Part shown: one piece after another, positions 1 through 4,885 of the stretch
Numbering within the stretch: position 1 is the first letter of the stretch
How the letters are laid out: each line of letters begins with the position of its first letter
Assembly: GCF_910585845.1 (NCBI RefSeq)
Contig: NZ_CAJUHF010000088.1
Coordinates: forward strand, 1-6,923
DNA from: an uncultured Bacteroides sp.
Lineage (GTDB): Bacteria; Bacteroidota; Bacteroidia; Bacteroidales; Bacteroidaceae
Length of the DNA: 6,923 bases
Direction of reading: 5' to 3'
Notes under the pieces: generated by a model
The model's database searches: none
Seen by the model: only the letters and a program-made list of their open reading frames with translations
Told to the model about the DNA's origin: nothing
Made by a program: the position numbers and the translations under genes

Positions 1-1
1 C

Positions 2-463
2 AACAACGGGCATCTGGCGATGGCTGACCCGTTGGCCGCCGCCCGCAACTTCCTGAACGCAATTGAGAGGATACCCCCCATCATCGACCAGTACAAGGCG
101 AAGAATGAGGTGCTGGAACGTGAGATACCGCAGTTACAGGAGATAACGGGCAAGGTGTGGAAGAAGGAGGACGAGCTGAAACAGTTGAAGTCCGAACTTG
201 CCGCCCTCGACCGCAAGATACAACTGGAACTTGCGCCCACGCCCGAAATCGCCGACAAGGAGAACGAAGGGCAGCAGGTCAAGCCGGAAACGGAAGTCGT
301 GCGGAACAGGCCGACGCAATATCACGGAGATACACCGCCACAGATACGCAGTCCGGCAAATGAACAAAGTTCCACGGGCAATTTCATTGACAACCATATC
401 GTAATCGGTCGTCCGGGGCTGTATGTCAAGGATGAAAACCGTCCGAAAGGATTGAAAATATGA
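2..463 (+). CDS. C-terminal end of a large conjugative-element helicase/DNA-methylase protein (5' partial)
   Basis: The frame is open from base 2 to the TGA at 461-463 and has no start of its own, so this is the tail of a gene that begins before the window. The first complete codons read NNGHLAMADPLAAA, followed by an amphipathic helix and a charged coiled-coil stretch around WKKEDELKQLKSELAALDRK. From memory, this tail matches the C-terminus of the ~1,900-residue SNF2-helicase/N6-methylase proteins of Bacteroides conjugative transposons. The last ~70 residues are hydrophilic and probably disordered. The helicase and methylase domains are outside the window, so the function is inferred from the tail alone. 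The Met codon at base 20 is internal. By eye this stretch is more GC-rich than the operon that follows, which fits different histories. A hairpin terminator lies directly downstream. Confidence 0.72.
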   Translation, partial: NNGHLAMADPLAAARNFLNAIERIPPIIDQYKAKNEVLEREIPQLQEITGKVWKKEDELKQLKSELAALDRKIQLELAPTPEIADKENEGQQVKPETEVVRNRPTQYHGDTPPQIRSPANEQSSTGNFIDNHIVIGRPGLYVKDENRPKGLKI

Positions 464-470
464 CAATGAC

Positions 471-513
471 AGCAAGAGGAAGAATCATTTGAATTGTATC
501 CTCTTGCTTTTTA
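471..513 (+). terminator. Rho-independent terminator after the helicase/methylase gene
   Basis: A perfect 10-bp stem, AGCAAGAGGA (471-480) with TCCTCTTGCT (499-508), has an 18-base loop and runs into T5 (508-512). It begins 8 bases after the stop codon at 463 and separates the conjugative-element gene from the next operon. Confidence 0.85.
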
Positions 514-593
514 TACAATAATCCATAAACGTCCGTATTATAATGGACACAGATAACCCTTTTGTTTATAAAGGATAAAAATAGGTGAATTTG

Positions 594-625
594 CTTGGTT
601 GACTAATTTATTTAGACTAACTTTG
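594..625 (+). promoter_or_regulatory. Bacteroidota-type promoter and possible BlaI operator
   Basis: TAACTTTG at 618-625 matches the Bacteroides -7 consensus TAnnTTTG exactly. CTTG at 594-597 sits 20 bases upstream, where a -33 TTTG-like element is expected, though its match is weaker. Transcription would start near 632, giving a leader of only ~15 bases before the repressor gene. Overlapping the promoter are GACTAA repeated at 601-606 and 615-620, the dyad CTAA-N5-TTAG (603-615) and the 9-base dyad TTAGACTAA (612-620). BlaI-family dimers bind dyads over promoters, so this is a reasonable autoregulatory operator, but it does not match the classical BlaI box TACAnnTGTA. Confidence 0.6.
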
Positions 626-645
626 CATATACTAAATTTCATTTG

Positions 646-1017
646 ATGATGGAACAACTTACTAAGCGTGAAGAAGAAGTGATGAACAAGTTTTGGGAGA
701 GGGGCGAAGCTACCGTCAAGGAGATTATAGCCACTTATCCTGAACCTCGTCCAAGCCGGACTGCCATATCTACATTTGTGAAGTTTCTTGTCGAGAAAGG
801 CTTTTTAGGGCATAAGCCGGCAGGGAACAACGGGTTCATATACTACCCACTCATAGAACGGGATGAGTATTGTGGCAACAACCTGAAGAATGTAGTACAG
901 AGATATTTTAATAACTCTATTCGTGGTGTGATAAGCACTCTTGTAAGAGATAGGAAAATGTCGGATGATGAAGTTCGGGAGTTGATAAATCAGGTAATTG
1001 AAGGAAATCGCCAATAA
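646..1017 (+). CDS. BlaI/MecI/CopY-family transcriptional repressor
   Basis: A dimeric winged-helix repressor. Numbering from the ATG at 649 (122 residues), the N-terminal winged helix spans about 5-66. It has family-typical stretches: LTKREEEVMNKFW, a TVKEII helix, PEPRPSRTAISTFVKFLVEKGFLGH and the wing ending YYPLI. The dimerisation domain covers about 72-115. Length and layout match complete BlaI/MecI proteins. Tandem ATGs at 646 and 649 are both possible starts, and an upstream in-frame TTG at 643 is less likely. These repressors usually pair with a BlaR1/MecR1 (M56) sensor protease that cleaves them, but none is present here. The next gene starts 15 bases downstream. It probably represses its own operon through the dyads at 601-620. 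Confidence 0.88.
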   Translation: MMEQLTKREEEVMNKFWERGEATVKEIIATYPEPRPSRTAISTFVKFLVEKGFLGHKPAGNNGFIYYPLIERDEYCGNNLKNVVQRYFNNSIRGVISTLVRDRKMSDDEVRELINQVIEGNRQ

Positions 1018-1032
1018 TAAAATTGAAAAGAT

Positions 1033-1701
1033 ATGGGTAATAATTTATTAGAGCAATGCCATAAAATTAAGGAAGAAATTTCCAATGAAACCACATTTCA
1101 TTTGGGAATTGAAAACTTATTGTCTTTGCGTACCCAATTATTTGATATCTTAGCGCAGTTCAAAGTGGAATTATGTCGTGCTGATTTCAATGCTATCCCA
1201 TTCATTGGAGAAGACGGTTTTCACAGCAAGACAATTGCCTATTCCATCTGGCATATATTCCGTATCGAGGATATTGTTACCCATACTCTAATCAACAAGG
1301 ACAATCAGATATTCTTTTCAAGGGATTATAAAAGCTCGATTGGCTCTCCAATTATCACAACGGGTAACGAGCTTGAAAAACAGGAAATATCAGATTTCTC
1401 CAAAACATTGAATTTAGATGCGCTATATGAATATGCTGAATCTGTAAAAGACAATACCAGCCTATTGTTGAAAGAGCTTTCTTTTTGCGATTTGGAACGC
1501 AGAATGACTGATGAGGATAGGGAAAAACTCAAATCACTTCATGTTGTGAGCGACTCTGAAAATGCCCGGTGGTTGATAGATTACTGGTGTGGTGAAAATA
1601 TCCGAGGTCTTATAATGATGCCTTTTTCCGAACATTGGTTGGCTCATATTTATGCGAGTTGGAAAATTAAATGCGCATTAAAAGGAATATCAAACAACTA
1701 A
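1033..1701 (+). CDS. DinB-like four-helix-bundle protein (putative metal-dependent)
   Basis: A 222-residue cytosolic protein with no signal peptide. It is mainly helical and shows spaced histidines resembling a DinB/YfiT-type metal site: H74 in SIWHIFRIEDIVTHTLI (with H84 one turn further), and an HxxxH motif in the last long helix, FSEHWLAHIYASW (H201, H205). In DinB-superfamily proteins three histidines from separate helices bind a divalent metal, and members act as thiol-dependent transferases or DNA-damage-induced proteins of unknown activity. The protein is longer than a typical ~150-170-residue DinB; residues ~95-190 carry an insertion or extra helices. It is the second gene of the operon, 4 bases from the zinc-ribbon gene. 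The assignment rests on the histidine pattern and helical character; a specific enzymatic role cannot be given. Confidence 0.55.
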   Translation: MGNNLLEQCHKIKEEISNETTFHLGIENLLSLRTQLFDILAQFKVELCRADFNAIPFIGEDGFHSKTIAYSIWHIFRIEDIVTHTLINKDNQIFFSRDYKSSIGSPIITTGNELEKQEISDFSKTLNLDALYEYAESVKDNTSLLLKELSFCDLERRMTDEDREKLKSLHVVSDSENARWLIDYWCGENIRGLIMMPFSEHWLAHIYASWKIKCALKGISNN

Positions 1702-1705
1702 ATAT

Positions 1706-1981
1706 ATGAATATGGAACAAAAATTTTGTCAAAGTTGCGGTATGCCGTTAACTGACAAAGATAAGGGAATAAATGCCGATGGCAGCCGCAATGATGATTA
1801 CTGCAACTATTGTTACATGGATGGCCGGTTCACGCAGGACTTTACAATGGAGCAGATGATTGAGCATTGCGCTCGGTTCACCGATGATATAAACAAGTGG
1901 TCCGGAGAAAATATGACCGTGGAACAGGCTAAAGAGATGATGCGCCAATTCTATCCCAACCTCAAACGCTGGAAAAAATAA
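1706..1981 (+). CDS. Small zinc-ribbon protein (PF12674-like)
   Basis: A 91-residue protein with two CxxC knuckles, CQSC (C8, C11) and CNYC (C33, C36), in the arrangement FCQSCGMPL...DYCNYCYMDGRF. This is the signature of the 'putative zinc ribbon' family PF12674. The four cysteines should bind one zinc. The C-terminal ~45 residues form a helical tail (TMEQMIEHCARF ... AKEMMRQFYP), as in other family members. The start at 1706 leaves only 4 bases after the preceding stop; a second ATG at 1712 would remove two residues and also fits. The molecular role of the family is not known. The very close spacing on both sides indicates co-translation with the DinB-like and VOC genes. Confidence 0.82.
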   Translation: MNMEQKFCQSCGMPLTDKDKGINADGSRNDDYCNYCYMDGRFTQDFTMEQMIEHCARFTDDINKWSGENMTVEQAKEMMRQFYPNLKRWKK

Positions 1982-1983
1982 AT

Positions 1984-2199
1984 ATGAGATATTGTTGTAC
2001 GGTTTTATCCGTGTCAGATATAAGCAAAGCCCGAAGTTTCTACGAAAACATATTCGGGTTGGAAGTCTGTCAAAATTATGGACGAAATATCCTGTTCTCC
2101 TGCGGTCTGGCTTTACAGCAGAATTTCGATTGGCTTATTGGCGTACCCAAAGAAAAAGTTCATAAAAAGTCAAACAATGTTGAAATCGTCTTTGTATAA
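1984..2199 (+). pseudogene. VOC (glyoxalase-fold) protein, 3' truncated by an insertion
   Basis: The protein begins as a normal vicinal-oxygen-chelate fold: first beta strand CCTVLSVSDI, then the helix KARSFYENIFGLEV and a strand pair through ILFSCGLALQQ. It reads family-like as far as NNVEIVF (residue 70) and then ends V-stop. VOC proteins of this type are usually about 115-130 residues, so the second beta-alpha-beta module that completes the metal and substrate cavity is missing. The product is probably non-functional unless it can pair with another module. No continuation is visible in the other plus-strand frames after 2199, which argues against a simple frameshift. Instead the sequence changes to repeat-rich non-coding DNA starting 5'-TGTATAATCC. 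The best explanation is insertion of the downstream element. It is the last gene of the BlaI-led operon, 2 bases after the zinc-ribbon stop. Confidence 0.7.
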
Positions 2200-2229
2200 T
2201 CCGCAAATCCAAATTTCCGCTGAATCCGG

Positions 2230-2277
2230 AACGAAGCGTTCAAATTTCAGGCAAAAGGACAAAACGAAGCGTTCAAA
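2230..2277. repeat. Two direct copies of AACGAAGCGTTCAAA, candidate transposase end-binding sites
   Basis: Identical 15-mers lie at 2230-2244 and 2263-2277, a 33-base period or about three helical turns. Each holds the dyad AACG-AAG-CGTT. CAAATTTC follows the first copy (2241-2248) and also occurs at 2210-2217, 31 bases earlier, suggesting a third, degenerate site nearest the end. Mu-family transposases bind several such sites within ~100 bp of each prophage end, so this is a likely transposase-binding array. Confidence 0.6.
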
Positions 2278-2298
2278 AAAAAGGCTGCACACAACACT

Positions 2299-2347
2299 TA
2301 TAAAGCCGGAACAAAAGGTTAATGAAGACCTCTGTTCCGGCTTTATA
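2299..2347. terminator. Strong hairpin, probable terminator of the methylase operon
   Basis: A perfect 15-bp inverted repeat, TATAAAGCCGGAACA (2299-2313) and TGTTCCGGCTTTATA (2333-2347), with a further AGGT/ACCT pairing (2316-2319 with 2328-2331) inside its loop. The GC core is flanked by AAA on one side and TTT on the other, so it could act in both directions. It lies about 54 bases beyond the stop of the minus-strand methylase gene, between that operon and the presumed prophage end. Confidence 0.72.
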
Positions 2348-2364
2348 GTCTCATAAGAACACTT

Positions 2365-2381
2365 TTAGAATGACATTCTAA
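2365..2381. repeat. 17-bp perfect palindrome TTAGAATG-A-CATTCTAA
   Basis: Each arm is 8 bases around the central A at 2373. It sits about 20 bases beyond the methylase stop codon and is AT-rich with no T-run, so a protein-binding site is more likely than a terminator. No binding protein can be named. Confidence 0.45.
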
Positions 2382-2400
2382 TGGGAATCGAGCAACATAT

Positions 2401-3261
2401 TTAAGCAGCTATTTTCTCAATGTAAGAATCTTGCTTTTTGAATAACATTATATCTGTGTATCCTGAAGAATAATTCATGTGGGCATTGAATTCTCTTTTT
2501 GTGCAGCCTTCAAACGGGTTTCCGATGGTTTTGTTTGCCCCAATCCACTCACACAATTCAATTATAGATGATTTGTTTGATGTAAAATAAACGAATGAAT
2601 GACCTTCGAGGACTTTTAAAACATCTAAGTAGTCAGACATACGCCAATACATGTTATATGTTCCAACATCCGTGGATAAATAAGGAGGATCAATTAAAAA
2701 CACCACTCCAGGTACGTCTTTATATTGAGTATAGACCTCTTTATAGTCGCATGAAACGATTTCCAGCCCTTCTAAATAGTCCAATGATTCAGGATATCCA
2801 GTCTTACGGATATTGTTATAAAGCACTTCCTTGCTCATTTCCTCCACTGACAACTTATATTTCATAGAGAACATAAGGGATGACGATAGAGTAATGAAGT
2901 CCACGTACCCCACACTCGCTTCCTCTTCTTCAATACGTTTTAAAACGCATTCTCTTAGCTTCCCTTTGATTGCCTTATGTTTGGGTACAGAATCCCCTAC
3001 CAGCGCTCTAATGTCGGCTAAAAGCTTATTGGTATGTGGAATATGAGCCAACCTAAATCGGTAGTTGTCAAAATCGTTATAGACAACAGTGGCAGCTGGT
3101 TTCATCCTTTTTGCAATATGGGAAAGTAAGCCTGAGCCACCAAACAGATCTACGAAAACTGTATCATCAGGGAACTGGTCTAAAACCTTTATAAATTCTT
3201 TAGCAAACATTCTTTTTTGGCCCACAAATGGCAGCGGTGCCGACAGATTCATTTTCGTCAT
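2401..3261 (-). CDS. DNA adenine methylase (D12 class, Dam-like)
   Basis: An S-adenosylmethionine-dependent N6-adenine DNA methyltransferase of 286 residues, a full-length size for the D12 family. Motifs appear in the alpha-class order: PLPFVGQKR near the N-terminus (about 9-17, cofactor region), motif I DLFGGSG (38-44) for AdoMet binding, an acidic NDFD (62-65), then catalytic motif IV DPPY (191-194). The stretch between motifs I and IV (~75-185) holds the target-recognition domain; its specificity cannot be read from sequence, and GATC is only a guess. The start ATG at 3261 overlaps the stop of the ThyA-like gene in an ATGA arrangement, so the two are translationally coupled. As the last gene before the presumed prophage end, it may modify phage DNA against host restriction, or act on gene expression or transposition. 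Confidence 0.9.
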   Translation of the reverse strand: MTKMNLSAPLPFVGQKRMFAKEFIKVLDQFPDDTVFVDLFGGSGLLSHIAKRMKPAATVVYNDFDNYRFRLAHIPHTNKLLADIRALVGDSVPKHKAIKGKLRECVLKRIEEEEASVGYVDFITLSSSLMFSMKYKLSVEEMSKEVLYNNIRKTGYPESLDYLEGLEIVSCDYKEVYTQYKDVPGVVFLIDPPYLSTDVGTYNMYWRMSDYLDVLKVLEGHSFVYFTSNKSSIIELCEWIGANKTIGNPFEGCTKREFNAHMNYSSGYTDIMLFKKQDSYIEKIAA

Positions 3262-3896
3262 ACGTTCAATTCAAATTTAATATTTTCACCTCCGGAAAGA
3301 AGTTCCTTTGTTTTGTCGATGTTGTTTTCATATATGTGCACATTGCCAAGGTCAAGCGTAATGGATTTCAAAGGTAGTTCCACCTGTCTTGCCATTAAAT
3401 ACAGATGATAAATATCAGCTGGGAGCCCAAGGCTGGCATCAGAACTTCTCTGATACGCTGATACGACCAGTTCCCCATCATCTATCTGAAACTGAACAAG
3501 GCTAAGGCAAGGCGCTTGATTGCTTTCCACGCCTGTTTCACCAAGGAACAGGACATAGTTCTTACTATTACGTTTTTCCTTGTTTATTTTCGAAATAAGC
3601 GGTGGCAGCTTTTCAAAATAAGTTGGGTAGCTATTCACAAGGGTATGGCCACAATAGTCCCACCAGGTAATACCTGCCTCCTTGTACTTTTCCACATCCC
3701 GGATGCCCTGCATAAATAGTTTTAATTCCTCTTTCAGCTTCTTTCTTGCTATACCATGGCTTTCAAATATATCAAGTAAATCAGCTGGCGATAGGATGAG
3801 TCTCTCGTTTAATAGATACTTTATGTGCCCTTTCTTGTTATCTTGGGTCTTCCCATATTGGAGTATCTTTTCTAATGTCTGATAATACTTATTCAT
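3258..3896 (-). CDS. Divergent thymidylate-synthase-fold protein, possible dCMP/dUMP-modifying enzyme
   Basis: A 212-residue relative of ThyA (E. coli ThyA has 264). Matching landmarks, with E. coli counterparts: E57 in EELKLFMQG (E58), nucleophile C130 in QAPCLSLVQF (C146), R150 and D153 in YQRSSD (R166, D169), and H187/Y189 in NVHIYENN (H207, Y209). The C130-R150-D153 spacing is identical. The residue aligning with Asn177, which selects uracil, is D161 (LGLPADI instead of LGLPFNI). In T4 dCMP hydroxymethylase, and in engineered TS, Asp at this place favours cytosine. The invariant His after the Cys is Leu. The phosphate-binding Arg pair aligns to K112-N113. The protein stops ~50 residues early, removing the C-terminal lid that closes on folate. 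It overlaps the methylase gene by 4 bases. A modified-nucleotide enzyme or a binding-only homologue both fit. Confidence 0.75.
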   Translation of the reverse strand: MNKYYQTLEKILQYGKTQDNKKGHIKYLLNERLILSPADLLDIFESHGIARKKLKEELKLFMQGIRDVEKYKEAGITWWDYCGHTLVNSYPTYFEKLPPLISKINKEKRNSKNYVLFLGETGVESNQAPCLSLVQFQIDDGELVVSAYQRSSDASLGLPADIYHLYLMARQVELPLKSITLDLGNVHIYENNIDKTKELLSGGENIKFELNV

Positions 3897-3920
3897 AAGC
3901 TATTTCATTTTTGGTTTGTG

Positions 3921-3928
3921 CAAAGGTA
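3921..3928 (-). promoter_or_regulatory. -7 promoter element for the ThyA-like/methylase operon
   Basis: Read on the minus strand the sequence is TACCTTTG, an exact TAnnTTTG element, ending 25 bases before the ThyA-like start codon. No good -33 TTTG is seen 19-21 bases upstream, so an activator may be needed. A near-inverted repeat, ATCAGACA (3934-3941) and TGTCAGAT (3952-3959, one mismatch), lies where such a regulator could bind. Confidence 0.5.
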
Positions 3929-3966
3929 GCCTCATCAGACAGCATAAGGTATGTCAGATACTCAAA

Positions 3967-4209
3967 TCACACTGCACAGAGCGTGCAGTGCTTTCCAAAT
4001 CGCTTGATAATGTCATACACCTTACGTTCACTTACTGAATACTTCTGTGCCAAGAATGCCACTGTATAAGTGGTCTTTTCACCCTGGCCTTTCATCGTTT
4101 CGTACTCCGAATACAGGTCTATATATCGAAGATCATCTTGTTTTCCGCCTAAACTTATAAGCATTTCAAGCGGTTTCCTATTAAATTTGAGTGCTTCAAA
4201 TAATGTCAT
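3967..4209 (-). CDS. Small helix-turn-helix protein
   Basis: An 80-residue protein from the ATG at 4209; an in-frame TTG at 4215 would add two residues. Residues ~49-71, TVAFLAQKYSVSERKVYDIIKRF, form a clear helix-turn-helix: the first helix binds via AQKY, the turn is SVS, and ERKVYDIIKRF is the recognition helix. This style occurs in sigma-like and Mor/C-like phage activators and in small transposon regulators. The N-terminal ~45 residues are mostly helical with an acidic centre. The tail has two cysteines (HCTLC), possibly a partial metal site. It lies 70 bases upstream of the ThyA-like gene and just downstream of the nested inverted repeats, so it is a good candidate regulator of the modification genes or of itself. 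The family cannot be fixed further. Confidence 0.68.
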   Translation of the reverse strand: MTLFEALKFNRKPLEMLISLGGKQDDLRYIDLYSEYETMKGQGEKTTYTVAFLAQKYSVSERKVYDIIKRFGKHCTLCAV

Positions 4210-4236
4210 ATCCAATCATTTTTGTACATTTGCATT

Positions 4237-4338
4237 GCCAATCACATATTTTGTATAAAAAAAACGCTGAAACCGCGGCAGAGGGCATTTGCCCCCGGCT
4301 GTGCGGTTTCAGCGCGTATGCGTAAGTATGTGATTGGC
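4237..4338. repeat. Nested inverted-repeat region (about 100 bp) between the DGR and HTH modules
   Basis: Three nested perfect inverted repeats occur here. The outer arms are GCCAATCACATA (4237-4248) with TATGTGATTGGC (4327-4338). The middle arms are CGCTGAAACCGC (4265-4276) with GCGGTTTCAGCG (4303-4314). The inner arms are GGGCA (4283-4287) with TGCCC (4290-4294). In addition, GCCCCCGGC at 4291-4299 is complementary to GCCGGGGGC at 4359-4367, which can instead pair through CGGGGG (4361-4366) with CCCCCG (4381-4386). These pairings compete, so RNA from either strand could switch folds. This accounts for most of the 190-base gene-free gap. No coding potential was seen. Confidence 0.72.
4257..4314 (-). 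terminator. Rho-independent terminator at the end of the RT/DUF4376 operon
   Basis: Read on the minus strand, the 12-bp perfect stem CGCTGAAACCGC / GCGGTTTCAGCG (with an inner 5-bp hairpin) runs directly into T8 (4264-4257). It lies 86 bases after the DUF4376-like stop codon and before the HTH gene, which has no obvious TAnnTTTG promoter of its own. Regulated read-through into the HTH gene is therefore possible. Confidence 0.8.
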
Positions 4339-4358
4339 GTCTATACTTAACTTAACAG

Positions 4359-4374
4359 GCCGGGGGCTTTTTTT
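4359..4374 (+). terminator. Possible plus-strand terminator tail of a structured RNA
   Basis: GCCGGGGGC (4359-4367) followed by T7 (4368-4374) looks like the 3' half of a plus-strand terminator. Its complement GCCCCCGGC lies at 4291-4299, inside the loop of the 4265-4314 hairpin, so the pairing would be a pseudoknot or an alternative fold. TACATTTG at 4225-4232 (+) matches a -7 element and could start a ~135-base RNA here, but no -33 element is visible. Confidence 0.3.
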
Positions 4375-4399
4375 ATCCCACCCCCGAGGGGATTTTCAA

Positions 4400-4885
4400 T
4401 CACTCAATCCGGTACAAATCCAATTTGAATTTATCCTTCTTTTTCCAGCCTTCAGCCAGAACTTTCTGAATGAATCCTACTGCTTTTGTATAGAAGTCTT
4501 TCAGTTCTTCTAACTGAGTAAAAGTATAGTATTCGGGCTGTTCATCCGAACCAAACTTAAATGTCACTGGCAGGGTTTCTCCGCCCGTCTGAACGGCCAA
4601 ATCGTATGCTGCCTTATAGTTGTACTGATTCGCCACAGAAAGCCATACAGGAGCACCCTTATAGGTGAATCCGGACAGGATAGCTGCATCAGTCTGGCTG
4701 TTATACCAGGACATAATCAATGTGCGAATTTCCTCGCCGGTAGGTTTATGGTTAAACTCCTCTTCCATGTAGGAGGCAGAGCCGTCCTCTTTCTCCTGCA
4801 CATCCCAGCGGATGCGCCATTTGTCTTTAACCGGGTTCGTGCATTCCATCAGCGAAACACCGGCACTTCCTTCAACTCTTCTCAT
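4400..4885 (-). CDS. DUF4376-like phage protein coupled to the DGR reverse transcriptase
   Basis: A 161-residue soluble protein. The C-terminal block, TFTQLEELKDFYTKAVGFIQ and then a helix ending AEGWKKKD (about 121-151), is the hallmark I associate with DUF4376. Upstream, WYNSQTDAAILSGF, PVWLSVANQYNYKAAYDLAVQ and LPVTFKFG (about 60-112) resemble the other conserved segments of Bacteroides phage versions. Such proteins are usually coded near tail-fibre genes, and some resemble fibre-assembly factors; the biochemical role is unknown. The start ATG overlaps the RT stop by 4 bases (ATGA), giving strict co-expression with the RT. It is not an Avd protein by appearance, since Avd is a ~120-residue all-helical bundle. 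The gene ends 86 bases before a strong terminator. It could be a chaperone for the diversified fibre or an RT partner. Confidence 0.6.
   Translation of the reverse strand: MRRVEGSAGVSLMECTNPVKDKWRIRWDVQEKEDGSASYMEEEFNHKPTGEEIRTLIMSWYNSQTDAAILSGFTYKGAPVWLSVANQYNYKAAYDLAVQTGGETLPVTFKFGSDEQPEYYTFTQLEELKDFYTKAVGFIQKVLAEGWKKKDKFKLDLYRIE

Noticed and set aside
531..574. Short inverted repeats (GTCC/GGAC, CCTTT/AAAGG) between the terminator and the BlaI promoter
   Set aside because: Stems of only 4-5 bp in AT-rich DNA are expected by chance, and no link to a function is visible.
643..645. TTG as the start of the BlaI-like gene
   Set aside because: ATGs follow immediately at 646 and 649, and the BlaI family usually begins just before the LTKREEE segment.
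2078..2356. A 92-codon plus-strand ORF continuing past the VOC break
   Set aside because: It is out of frame with the VOC gene, resembles no VOC module, and translates the repeat array and terminator hairpin as low-complexity basic residues.
2401..3896. Plus-strand ORFs of 60-90 codons across the methylase and ThyA-like genes
   Set aside because: They are antisense shadows of well-supported genes, with no start signals and no recognisable motifs.
4237..4338. Nested repeats as a MITE with 12-bp terminal inverted repeats
   Set aside because: There is no direct duplication of flanking bases and no second copy in the window, and the inner parts make a well-placed operon terminator.
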